From Spongilla lacustris (lineage: Eukaryota; Porifera; Demospongiae; Spongillida; Spongillidae), in NCBI GenBank assembly GCA_949361645.1, contig OX442416.1:14025835-14089834 (forward strand): 64,000 nucleotides of DNA, given 5' to 3'. The notes below the pieces were generated by a model, which made no database searches, was not told where the DNA came from, and was given only the letters and a program-made list of their open reading frames with translations. Both the position numbers and the translations under genes were made by a program. This document shows, piece after piece, positions 25,086 to 36,232 of this stretch. Each line of letters opens with the position of its first letter. Position 1 is the stretch's first letter.

Positions 25086-25364
25086 CAGCTGCTAATAAGT
25101 GAAATATAATTGATCGGAGTGGCTACTGCATGCGCACACCGACGAAGCCTGAGTGTGTCACGTAGGATTAGGGACCATATAAAATTAGGGATTCCCCGTA
25201 GGGTATATACATGTATAACATTTTTCATAGATTCAAATCGATCATTTCGACTTTTTTTACGTTGCCGATTATATATTGTTAGTAATATGTTTAAAGTTAC
25301 ATGAATACATACACATAATTTAACAGGTACATTATCAACTACTGTTAACACCAAATGATAAAAA

Positions 25365-25485
25365 GTCCAATCGATTTCTCAGGTTTGTAGCAACTTGCAA
25401 ATCGGTTGTTAGAAACATAAAATCGATTTTGGCGACTAATGCACTACTAATTTGCCAACGATTTTTTTTTCTAGGTTTTCCTGAT
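25365..25485. repeat. Short interspersed match to 60160-60275
   Basis: AAAAAGTC.AATCGATTTCTCAGG, TAGCAACTTGCAAATCGGTT and AATTTGCCA.CGA recur in order in both places. AAATCGATTTT words also occur near the ends of the hAT-like element at 16699-17882, so this may be a subterminal piece of that family. Confidence 0.6.
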
Positions 25486-25714
25486 TTTTGATATTGGTAC
25501 GATAAATCACAGTTTCTCGAGTCTACTATATTGCTTATCAGCTGGTTATTTAAATCAATAAAACAACAGTTACACATGTACACGTAAGCTATATACGATA
25601 GTATACATAGGGACTACCGAACGAGATACATTCCACTGTTACCCAACGCACTACTAAGTATGGGCACGGACAAAAAGGATTTTATTGAGATCAATAAACG
25701 ATAATGACTTTACC

Positions 25715-25965
25715 GTATTTTTCTAAACAGTCATTAGCATGTACACCCGCAGCTTGCGCTTGAATGTTCCTTTCAGGTGCAAAATGCCTGTGACACGTAT
25801 ACGTGCAGCTTATGACAAATTAAGCCGCCAATCAAGACATGTACGATCTCGTTATTATGTGGTAATTCATTCACACATGTTATGCAAACACTCAATCAGC
25901 CCCTACACATGCATGTATAAATATATGCAATGATAAGATTTATACATGGAATACTATATATTGAC
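25715..25965. repeat. Segmental duplicate of 2041-2323
   Basis: Same 3' flank of an UPF0696-like gene copy as at 2.0 kb, diverged by substitutions and small indels. Confidence 0.75.
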
Positions 25966-25989
25966 CGCCACTAAGCTAAATATACTTTT

Positions 25990-26663
25990 CACTGTATGGA
26001 CTGCCTCGGTTCCACCGTAGACAGATTCTCTTTAGCTCGCCTGTACAAAGATTCGTTGTCTTGAATCTAACGTTGCATTTTACCACTTTGATGACATTAT
26101 ATCCTACGCTTTTTACGTCTTCTTCTTACGTCTTCTTCTGTTGCAAAAACTCATATGTTGGCCACATTTCTCGTTTCATGTCGGTACACCTTCACATCAC
26201 AAACATCTCCAAGTGCTCTTTGCTCTGCGGCTTTCCTTATGCTCTGGTACATTGAGTCTATACGTTGTGTTTTGTACACTGTATTATCCATTTACCGTAT
26301 CTTTTATCAAAAGCAATTAAAGATTGTATCTCCATCGCCATTCCGACGTAGAGTTTTATATGTTGCTTTGCGAGCACCATATACTATGTGCACTTTCCTA
26401 TTAGTAGCAGAATTTGTTTTGTAACGTATTTCCTCGTCAGGAATAAGTTTCATAAGCTTCAGGCCAACCTCGTCCATGTCCTCATTTGTAGTGAACACAC
26501 AAATAACTCCGTTCTCGCCACTGGTATTAGTTCTAAACATTGTTGATGTACATGTATTAGCAGCTGTTGCTCCCAGGTTACCACTACGAACTTGCTCCTT
26601 GATCAGCGTAGCATTAGGATGCACCTCGCTCCTAGTCCCTGTGGATACTATCTTATAGGGCAC
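25990..26663 (-). pseudogene. UPF0696/Bles03-like two-domain pseudogene
   Basis: The minus-strand frame 26663-26307 carries most of the first domain (VRSGNLGAT, GVICVFTTNEDMDEVGLKLMKLIPD, RYKTNSAT) but begins after the conserved GKW start, which is missing. A frameshift near 26307 separates it from the second domain (GKWIIQC.KHN, MYQ.IRKAAE, GDV). In that part a TGA replaces the Ser codon of NISVF, and a 12-base tandem duplication (ACGTCTTCTTCT, plus strand about 26114-26138) disturbs the frame. No upstream exon or splice acceptor is retained. Confidence 0.8.
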
Positions 26664-26669
26664 ATGTAC

Positions 26670-27940
26670 AAGTAACTTGTTTTAATGATTTGAAGTTGGC
26701 ATAAGCAGTTCATAAGCAATAAAACTGGCTATGCGTGTACATGTACGAGAAACTGTGATTTATCATGCCATCATCGGATAGAGCGGGGAACCTGGGAGAT
26801 TGATAGTGTATGCATGGTGATAGTTAACGCCTTAACGGCAACAAAATGAATATATATATAGAGTATGCGGCGTATAGCTCATATACTTGGTTCGTTTCGC
26901 TTAGAACTTTTGGTAAGCGAAATATATCTCTTTGACAGTCAAGACGGATAACGTAGTTAATTGATTATTTGCCAGTAATGTTTTTAATTATGGCTACCCG
27001 TACGGCCGTTGCTTAGTAGTCGCTGTTCTCGAAGAATCTCGCGGTTAGCCTCCTTAAAAAGATACTATCTATGATAGAAGAGTGTTTTATGATGTTTGTT
27101 ATGATATATGGTGTACTAGCTTGAAAACAATCGGCAGCTAACAAGACCCGATTTAGGTCGAGCGAAGCGGGCAGGAATTCGAAGCCGTATATTGCGCATA
27201 CAACGAAGCAGTCGATAAAAACACCATAGTTCTATCCCTTGTTGTTACATCTAACGTCCTGACGTTTTAAAAAGCTTCGCTCGCCCATGTTTTAGTAGAA
27301 AAGGCGGGTGCTAATTCGAAGCTGCTGGTGACGATAGAGCCGCCATTACGTGTACACCTGCAGCTGTTCGTTCCCGCTTTCCTTTCAATTAAAAACCAAC
27401 GCTCCGGTCATAGCTCTATGCCACTAGGGCTTATTAGTACACGGAGCATGTAACCGTGCGACACAGACTGGTTTTCTATATGTGTGCATATATATATGCA
27501 CTTGGCGGTTAACGCGAATTAATTTTTAGTATATATATATATGCACTTGGCGGTCAAAGAGATATAGTACCGTTGTCTCTACTATTTAGAAAACAATGCA
27601 TATTGCTGCCTGATTGTGACGTCATCGGTGCTCTGATTGTACGCTTTTTTAGGCTGTTTACCAGAACCATTTCTCGCGTAGCAGTGATGTAATCCATCCG
27701 TAGCTGCGAGTGTGGGTCTGGGTATGAGACTAGTCGTCATCCGCATTGATTATTGACACTGTTCTGTGCAACACTAGTACTAAGGCAGAAATAGGGGAGC
27801 CAAAGGGTTGAAGCAAAGAGGGCCAGTACATGCGACGCTGCCCAGGAAAGAAGTTCTGGATAAATTAGAACACTTTTTTAAAAAAGGAATAGCTTCCCTG
27901 GAATGAGGGTAAAAATTTCAAGCAATTATGACAAAGTCAT
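26670..27940. other. No recognisable gene
   Basis: AT-rich. A (TA)n stretch followed by TGCACTTGGCGGT occurs twice (27486-27510, 27530-27556). An inverted pair around GAGCGAAGCGGGC..AATTCGAAGC is at 27158-27185 and 27270-27322. No coding support. Confidence 0.5.
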
Positions 27941-27949
27941 CATTATCTG

Positions 27950-29170
27950 ACCAATTTTATGATCATCAATGCAGAGCCTTAGACCATGTCCAATCTTTTC
28001 AGCCTAAAGGGAGGACTGGCCACTCTCAAGTTTACCTGAAGAAGTTGGAAGAAAACTGATTCCCTTTACTAAGGCATGCACGCAAACACGCCTGTTCAGG
28101 GTTTCTCCCACTGCAATAGGCCTGATTCATGGCTGTTGGGTTAAATGTTTTCAGCGCTGTCAAGTTATTTCAGTGCGTGCCACCAGCCAGATATATAGAC
28201 ACATCAGTTTACACAGAGTAGAAGATACTGAAGTGGATATTTAGCCTGAATGAACTACTGATGTTCCTCTGGAAGAAAGCTAGATTGCAGGAATGTTGAC
28301 CACAGAACCCAGAGGTGCAAGGGGGCGGAGGGGGGGCAGGGGGAAGGGAGGGGGAATCCTTTTATGGATTCTTTATACCTGCCGCCGGGCCACTGTTCCT
28401 TTTAGATTTTATATGCCCCCATTCATTAGTGAATATCCACAAGAACAATATATTGCTGTCTGTATGCAGCTGTTAGATACTTGATTTTAAGCTCGCGACA
28501 CATAACACTTTTGCACTTTACACCCATTATATATGGTTGGGGACCACATCAATACCAATATCGTATTTAATGGTAAATTGTAGAAACATAGCCAAACTCA
28601 ACAGTGATTGTTCCAGCAATGAAGTACCCTGCTGCATCTTGTGTTGTGCTGGAGTAGGAGTCTGAGCTTTGATATGACACGTGCAATATGTGGTGATCCT
28701 CATGTAATGCCCATATTTATGTACCGACATCAGATACGTATTTTTCTGCTCTCATATATTGCTGCGTATGTGAAGGTTATTTTTGTATAAATAATTTGTG
28801 TCATTTGTCCTTTAAAAATATATTAATATAACAAATGCGTGTTCACTTTAAAATAAAACGGTGGTACATGTAGAAGGCAACGAGAACGTCACTCACGTCA
28901 GCTCCTTGTTGCTTCTACAGATATATGTAACGATTAATTGCTTCATCCGCGCCTTGCATATATTGCCTTTTTTATTTTAAGCTTCAAAACAGGCCTACAA
29001 TATGTGTGAGATAGTACCACAAAAAAGTCCTGCTTTGCTTCTTATCAACGGCATGCATGCATACTTTAAGCTAATTTAATGCGGTAACGGAAAGTTACAC
29101 ACAATGATAAATAACTAAACAAGAAGTCGGGTCAAAAAGCTGAATAGGACTTTCGGTGAATAGACACATG
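27950..29170. repeat. Segmental duplicate of 42420-43690
   Basis: Long collinear match: GGACTGGCCACTCTCAA, GCCTGTTCAGGGTTTCTCCC, ACAGAACCCAGAGGTGCA, CATTCATTAGTGAATATCCAC, AAGAAGTCGGGTCAAAAAGC. There is no clear coding content in either copy, so it is probably an old duplicated repeat rather than a gene. Confidence 0.85.
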
Positions 29171-29940
29171 TATAGCCAGGCAACAGTAGCTTATATTGAT
29201 TATTTTGACAAGGAGGGATCGCAGTGGGGTACCCAGACAAAGTGATGATTACATCAACAAAGTTAACACCTTAGTTTGTAAGATAGGCGGGAAAAGCGAA
29301 TGGCATATTAAAATTGTATAGTGTCGTACCCAGACGAATAAATATTATATACATGTATATCTAGGTCGAATTTCTCATTGGAATGCAAATAACAACCCAA
29401 GTCACGCGCAGCCCATATAGCTGCAGGTATATGGAGTGAAACAGTGGCTTCCAAAAAATAACCAAAGATCAATTCGCCAAAGGATTCGCGCTGTGTTCGA
29501 AAAATGATATAATCAATTTCCCTACCGATTTCTGCATAATTAAACATATAGGAAACGAATATAAGCGAGTAAGAGAAACAGAATCGGTTATTCCAACTAA
29601 TTATAAAGGACTGAAATTCTGAAATCGGTAATCTGCTATATATTCCGTTGCTAAATGCATAGCCGACCGAATAGGAGGTAAAAATAAATAATCGCGCATG
29701 GGTTTTAACCCTGAAAATCTGTTACACACCCTAATGTCCTGCAGCCTTGTTATTTTTGTAAGTAGTGCTAATTGCATGCATGGGCTTGAGTTCATTGCAG
29801 CATGTAAAACTATTTCATTTGTTCTGATCCACACTGCATGGCCACGCCGGTATTGTGTTACATATGTAGCATGAATTGCTGTGCACAAATCGTTTGATGC
29901 TCTTTTTTGATTCAGTTTAGCCATTTACATATATTGTCGC
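29170..29940. repeat. Segmental duplicate of 51620-52345
   Basis: Shares GGGATCGCAGTGGGGTACCC, GATAGGCGGGAAAAGCGAAT, TCGAATTTCTCATTGGAATGCA and CTGTTACACACCCTAATGTC in order with 51620-52345. The last word includes the hAT-like terminus GTTACACACCCTA, so part of this block may be a hAT element relic. Confidence 0.85.
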
Positions 29941-29944
29941 CGCG

Positions 29945-30385
29945 ACAGAATTTCCCGTGTCAGTAGTATTGTCATTCACATTGTTCTCTGCACGACGCGG
30001 CTGGACACCAGGTTTGAAATTTAATTTATATATAGAACATTACGGTAAATACCACGTCAGTAATCGAAACTACCTCATTAAGGATGGCATATGTTCCAAC
30101 GTTGTCGGTACCTTTAACATGTAGATAAATCATGTTAAAATTATTATTTTTAAAATGCTTACGCATTTTTTATTCTTAACACTCGGTACGCACTCACCAG
30201 TCTCACCAAACAAAACGTAACAATACTGCGCAATTACTTAATTTATATATACGGTCACGCGGGAGCGAAAATGAAAGTAGCCTTACAAAACTCGTTCGAG
30301 CGGACTTCGGGAACGACAGATTAAGGTAGGCATCCTACACATTCACCATCAAACATGGAGCAACAAGAAAGCACAGTCCTTAATC
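29945..30385. other. No recognisable feature
   Basis: Short AT-rich stretch with no coding support. Confidence 0.5.
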
Positions 30386-30709
30386 CTTAACGCATTTTCT
30401 GTAGACTACAAATTGTTCTGTTTCTTATATGAATAAACAGCACGCGTTGCGGTTGTTTACTATACTGATATATGTATGCTTTGTTAACAGATATCAGGAA
30501 TGGATTATCACATGTACAAATACACTGCAGGATGGTGCCAAAAGGTTGTTAAAAGTAAAGACCAAGTGCCTGTAAAGCTATGCTGCAAATTCTTTTGGTA
30601 TTGATGCCAACAATGATGACTAGTTGACTTCCTAAACACTTCTGTCCTTCTTGCAAAGTTGTATTATACAGGGTGATCACTGCCATGCAGAAGAAAAATC
30701 ACTACAAAG

Positions 30710-30758
30710 ATGGCACAGTTTCTTAAAAGTGGAGATGCATTGAGATCTGGAATGAAAG
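30710..30758 (+). CDS. Possible first coding exon inside TIR element B
   Basis: AAAGATGG starts a 16-codon frame (MAQFLKSGDALRSGMK) that runs into GGTAGGC, a plausible splice donor at 30759. The 21-bp minisatellite that follows would then be intronic. I do not recognise the peptide and did not find the next exon, so this is tentative. Confidence 0.25.
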
Positions 30759-30769
30759 GTAGGCGACTT

Positions 30770-31390
30770 CACATGAGCCCCTGCACAACCCCCTTTTCCA
30801 CACAGGCCTAAAGCCCTTCTCCATACAGGCCTAAAGCCCTTCTCCACACAGGCCTAAAGCCCTTCTCCATACAGGCTCAAAGCCCTTCTCCACACAGGCC
30901 TAAAGCCCTTCTCCATACAGGCTCAAAGCCCTTCTCCACACAGGCCTAAAGCCCTTTTCCACACAGGCCTAAATCCCTTCTCCACACAGGCCTAAAGCTC
31001 TTCTCCACACAGGCCTAAAGCCCTTCTCCATACAGGCTCAAAGCCCTTCTCCACACAGGCCTAAAGCCCTTTTCCACACAGGCCTAAATCCTTTCTCCAC
31101 ACAAGCCTAAAGCTCTTCTCCACACAGGCCTAAAACCCTTCTCCACACAGGCCTAAAGCCTTTCTCAGCACAGGTCTATAGCCTTTCTCCGCACAGGCCT
31201 AAAGCCCTTCACCACACAAGCCTAAAGCCCTTCTCCACACAGGCCTAGAGCCCTTCTCCACACAGGCCTAAAGCTCTTCTCCACACAGGCCTAAAACCCT
31301 TCTCTACACAGGCCTAAAGCCTTTCTCAGCACAGGTCTAAAGCCCTTCTCTGCACAGGCCTAAAGCCCTTCTTCACACAGGCCTATAACT
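30770..31390. repeat. 21-bp minisatellite (about 29 units)
   Basis: Units are variants of CACAGGCCTAAAGCCCTTCTC with a CATACAGGCTCAAAGCC subtype. Although 21 is a multiple of 3, TAA in CCTAAAG closes one frame. It lies inside TIR element B. Confidence 0.97.
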
Positions 31391-32859
31391 CACATGCCCA
31401 ATCCCCTTTCCTATACAGAGTCAGATCCAACCTCTTTCCTCTCACACAGGCCCAACCCCTTCCTCCCACACATACACTACCACATTTACAGTTCCAGGAG
31501 GGAGTATCACCAGTCAGCGCAATCTGCTGGATAGGGAGAAGGAAGCATGTTCTGGTAGACTGCACCCACTTGTGCAGTCCACTGAGGTCCAGCTTATTAA
31601 AATAACACAGTGTAACGTTTGAGTGAGACAACAGGGGGGTACAAAACAGTATAGCAACCAGTGAGGACTGCAGTCTTAAAAGCCTGGTGTGGGTGGCCAG
31701 TGACTCCTGCACATTATGGCTAAAGATCTCTTCAGCCTCAAATATGCAGGAGAAGGTGCACTAGCACCCACCATGATGATGGCTGCATACCACACATCTG
31801 ATATGTGACCTGTAAATACTTACAACAACATCTCTTGTGCGTGTATGTGGTCAAAGGTGTATACACCTCATTACAAAGTCTCAAGAATGAAAGTCAGGAA
31901 CACATACAGTTGGCATAGGGGTTAATGGGCCCAATCTAACTGACCTACACAATGGAGAGTTTTTAAAAAGGAGGACGTAGGGAAGGGGGAAGAGGGATAA
32001 GAAAAGGGAAGAGTGACACCTGGCTTGCCTGACTTAGACTGATCTGTCACCACCGATTTGCTCCGCTGCATTGTGATCTCCTCCTCCCCAGTACCAGAAG
32101 GCAGAGACAGTAGTATATCCCGCATGGCTTTAGGCCTGCTGGAAAGTATGCTTCTGCCTGCAGTGCAGTCCTCTTCCAGTCGGGGGTGGCCTTAACAGTG
32201 TGGGCCTTTTCCTCAGTCTGCTAACATATGCAACGTCCAACTATATACACTGCAATACCAGACAAGGTACTACTAGAAAGGCTGAAGTGTACTCATGAAG
32301 GAACATTTAGTCTGCATATAGCTCCTGACATGGTAGCAGCTATATCCTTTCCCAAGAGGCAGAAGTAGTCACTTGATGATACCGACTGCTAGGCTACTAT
32401 AGTATCGCTTTTACACGTCGACACATCCATGTAAGAACACACGCGACCACATCAAATTCGATTAAAATGGCCGACTGATTTGCCATAACTTAAAAACCAC
32501 TTCAGAAAATGCGTTAAGCTTAGCTCTAGGCATAAATTGGTAGCACAATCTGTGCAGCTTACCACGAAAGGTACTCTACGTTCCAAAGACTGAAGCTAAC
32601 GATTTGTTGTCGGTATGTCCCGGCCCAATACCGGGGTATCCGATCCGAGGTGGCTGCTTTCGAGTGGCAACATAGCACACTAAAATCACGTGATTTAAAC
32701 TGTTTTACAAAGTTCAGAGTTGTGCCAAATCATATTAGAGTATTGATGTGTTTATTCTCTTCAGGTACTTTGTTGTACAGTAAATTCCACAGCTCATCGG
32801 TTGTCCGGGTGTCGTAGGGCCTAATTTCCTCGATTTCAATGCGAGCAAACAGCCGTGAC

Positions 32860-32970
32860 CATGCATGATATGTAAAAACTATTAGCATGACTTTCATCTG
32901 ATGTGCCACTAAATGGTTTAATCATCGTTGTGTCCCATATAATTATGCTGTTGCCGCGATAACATGCAAA
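32860..32970. repeat. Interspersed match to 53140-53240
   Basis: CATGTAAAAACTATTAGCATGACTTTC, GTGCCACTAAATGGTT and TTGCCGCGATAAC.TGCAAAGAT are shared almost exactly with 53130-53240. Nothing coding. Confidence 0.8.
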
Positions 32971-33045
32971 GATCGCAGGCACAGTTGACGCGGTTATGGT
33001 TAATATTTAAACGTCGTACAGTAACCACGATATATCACGGTTACC

Positions 33046-34039
33046 GCGTTTACAGATGTGGCACATATGAACTCGGTACCGTTTTTAATGATGACTTATA
33101 AGGTGTTTTTGAAAATGTTATATTTCCACAACTATACATCCGTTTCTTGCCAAATTCGACAAACTTATTGCCCCACCCCTTACGTAAATATAGTACGATT
33201 TTGATGCTATAGATTCACTCCGCTGGCTGTATCCGAGGCCTGATAGGTCCCGGAGGTAAAACTTATCATAACTCCAACACCGAAAATATTTCTAATGCCA
33301 AATTTGAATCACTGGTAGGTAAATGGTGTCCAACCAAACTTTCGCAATACCTTTATAGCGATGGTTCAGGCGAGAACTTTGATGAGGGATCTGAACTTAG
33401 TGAAGATGGTACCGGATCAGGCGACGATGGAGCGGGAATGTAGTCGTGATTTTATTGTCTGCCATTTTGTTTTCATTAAATTAAGCTTTACCCAAACTTG
33501 GAAATGTCAGCCTTTATTTATGAAGCGTCTTTTCTACCTAAACACTGACAAATACACATTTCTTTACGTGGAATCGTGCCTTAGCCGTCCATTTATTTAA
33601 TAAGCAATAAATGTTTGACGTCACGTAGAATTGGAGGTGTGGCACGTATGTGAATCAGTTTCAAAAAATGGTTCACCGCTGCTATAAGTTTGACACTAAG
33701 CCTCGCCTGAACCAACGACATAAAGGTATTGCGAAAAGTCAACATTTGTGTGGACACCATTTTCCTACCAGTAAATAAAATTTGGCATCAGAAGTATTTT
33801 CGGTGTTGGAGTTGTGATACGTTTTACCTCCAGGACCTATCAGGCCTCGGATACAGCCAGCTGAATGAATCTATAACATCATAATCATACTATATGTATA
33901 CGTAAGGGATGGGGCAATAAGTTTCTCTAATATGGCAAGAAACAGATGCATGGTTGTGGAAATATAACGTTTTCAAAAATACCTTAAAGTCATCATTAAA
34001 AAACGGTACCGAGTTCATATGTGCCACATCTTTAAACGC
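33046..34039. mobile_element. Foldback element, about 1 kb
   Basis: The left arm GCGTTTACAGATGTGGCACA onward is complementary to the right arm ending TGTGCCACATCTTTAAACGC. The arms pair through CGGTACCG, CAGCC-GGCTG, CGGAGGTAAAAC and TAATGCCAAATTTGA regions, about 330 bp each side, around a centre of about 300 bp (33400-33690). The 79-codon frame in the centre is not recognisable. Confidence 0.8.
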
Positions 34040-34103
34040 AGTTCAAACTTACTAATGACATATTCTCAGGTATTCAGATCAGAAGCCAATTTCGACCCCT
34101 AAC

Positions 34104-35129
34104 CAGGGCTGCCGCGATATATCGCGATATGCGATATATCGCGATATTTTTTTTATATCGCGATATGCGATATACAGCGATACTTTTTAGTCATATCGCG
34201 ATACAAACGTACATAGGATATACGGAGATAGACGGAAAAATAGACGGAGAAAGACGGAAATATACGAAGAAGTTATTCAGCAGATGCAACTAGTGTTAGG
34301 CCTCACACACATACATTCGAATTCCGCTGTGGTGCTGCGTACATATATATAATATACTGTAAATTATCCGTCTCCAACATTAGCCGCCCGTGTAAGTATT
34401 TAAACGTGTAACCGCGAACGCTTAAAATAAGTCCTCCTTTTCACCATAGTATACGTGTATTATTTCCTGAAATATTGTCACGGAAAAGTTCACAGTTATG
34501 GAGATAATATATCGTTAGGCCGGAAGATGCATGTGGCTAATTATACAGTGGCAAAATTACACCACGACCATAAAGTCATTTGGAATCTTTTTTTTTAATG
34601 TGAACGGAAAGTATATAATTCATGTTCAATTACGCAGTGATTTAATCCTCTCTTAAATTCCTTTCCTGCATGTGATATTATGCCCATGAATAGAGTGTTG
34701 CCAAAATGGTATAAGGAAGTATCTAGCTATCTTAGCCTCGACTGTACCTTTAGAAAGGGCTTGCTCCACGGCATGAGTTGTATACAAAGAAATCATGCAT
34801 GAAGTCACTTACTCGACCGGCTGGATAAATACATATTCCGGTATATGCATACCAATGTACAGTGTCTCTTCCCCCCCCCCCCCCCCCTACACACACACAC
34901 ACACCCCGGGCCGACCTCTCCCCTTCCGCGCTATATAGCATTTTATGCGTTTGTTCTTGTGTCGCCACCATGCACAACAACGCAGCCTCAAGTTACATGA
35001 AAATTGTGTGGCTATTACTAAATAATTGCTCGATTAAATATCGCGATACAATATCGCGATATTTTACTCATATCGCGATATATCGCGATATAGGCGATAT
35101 CGGCTAAAGACCATATCGCGGCAGCACTG
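34104..35129. mobile_element. hAT-type non-autonomous element with perfect 8-bp target duplication
   Basis: The termini are CAGGGCTGCCGCGATAT (left) and, inverted, CAGTGCTGCCGCGATAT (right): 17 bp with one mismatch. CCCCTAAC occurs immediately outside both ends (34096-34103 and 35130-35137), exactly the 8-bp duplication expected for hAT. Just inside both ends are dense ATATCGCGATAT palindromes (34120-34200 and 35036-35110), good candidates for transposase-binding sites. The 1026-bp interior has no transposase. Confidence 0.92.
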
Positions 35130-35139
35130 CCCCTAACCA

Positions 35140-36230
35140 ATGCAAGCTAGAGATCGCGTAAATGTACATGCACTGTGGTAGTTCTTTGCTATTAACCTTG
35201 GGTCGTTTGCAGCAAGTGCATCGCGCGAGTGGGTTTTGTATGCATGGTATTATGAATACTTTAATCAATAGACATCGTCACATCCAATCCCATACCATCC
35301 AGTCCTAGCAAAGTTAACAGCATTCTCCTAGCTTCAGATGCATATGGAGAAATGTGCGGTCACGGGAATTAGCGGTATGTACAACTAACCGCAATGGGCA
35401 GTATAGGAGATTGTATGGAAGACTCAAGAAAATCCCATGTTCTGCTTCAATCTTATGCATTTGAAGATTTGCCCGACTAGTTCTATAAGATATAGGACAT
35501 GGTACGAATTGTCATGATTTGTTCAAAATTTGTAGCCCCTTCCTGTCGGTTCCCTTGATTTTTCTGCTTTTGACTTGATGACATTGAAATTGATACCTAA
35601 TTACTATATTCCAGCTCACATATCTGCTGTATTTAATGTGGTAAGGGATTTGCCCGACGTGTCCCCAAATCTTGAATCTATGGAAATAATTATCGAGTAT
35701 TTTTCAGATTTTTGCTATGATAATTGCCGGTTCCTCTGAATTTTCTATTCATGCACTAAGATCTGCGTACATTTGCACTGATCATCATCACGTGCGCATC
35801 TCAAATGATGAACCTATCTCGTACCCAGACAGAAAAATAAAATTCTATCATCATACGTACATAACTCAAATGCTGGGGAGGAAGAACCACGCCCAATTGG
35901 CCTCGTGCCCAATAAATATTCCGCTATCTTTGTGGGCGTTATATCGATCGACTATGAAAGGCACAAACCTAATTGCAGCTCGATCGCGAGTTTTGACTCT
36001 GAGATTCAGCGAGTGTTTATATGGCATTGCTGATACCTCTTGATATTCGGGTACTGATGCCGATGGTTGGATGATGGATCCGCCACTTAGGTTGAAAGGT
36101 ACGTGGCACATCAGCTCTAGTCTCGTTTCCAGACCCTATCTGTTGGGAAACAAGCCTAGGCAAACATGGATGCATACTGGCGGCATCAATTAGATTGCAG
36201 GTACGCTTGGAATTTGCCCCGTACGGGCGA
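35140..36230. other. No recognisable gene
   Basis: Only short frames; a 108-codon plus-strand frame (35717-36043) resembles nothing I know and overlaps an equally open minus frame. Confidence 0.5.
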
Positions 36231-36232
36231 TG

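Larger units (their letters stand above)
30386..32518. mobile_element. TIR element B, 2133 bp, relative of element A
   Basis: The left end CTTAACGCATTTTCTG (30386) is exactly inverted at the right end (to 32518), a 16-bp TIR whose inner 13 bp equal those of the element at 10708-12939. Like that element it holds a short coding-looking start and a minisatellite. No convincing target-site duplication was found. Confidence 0.55.
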
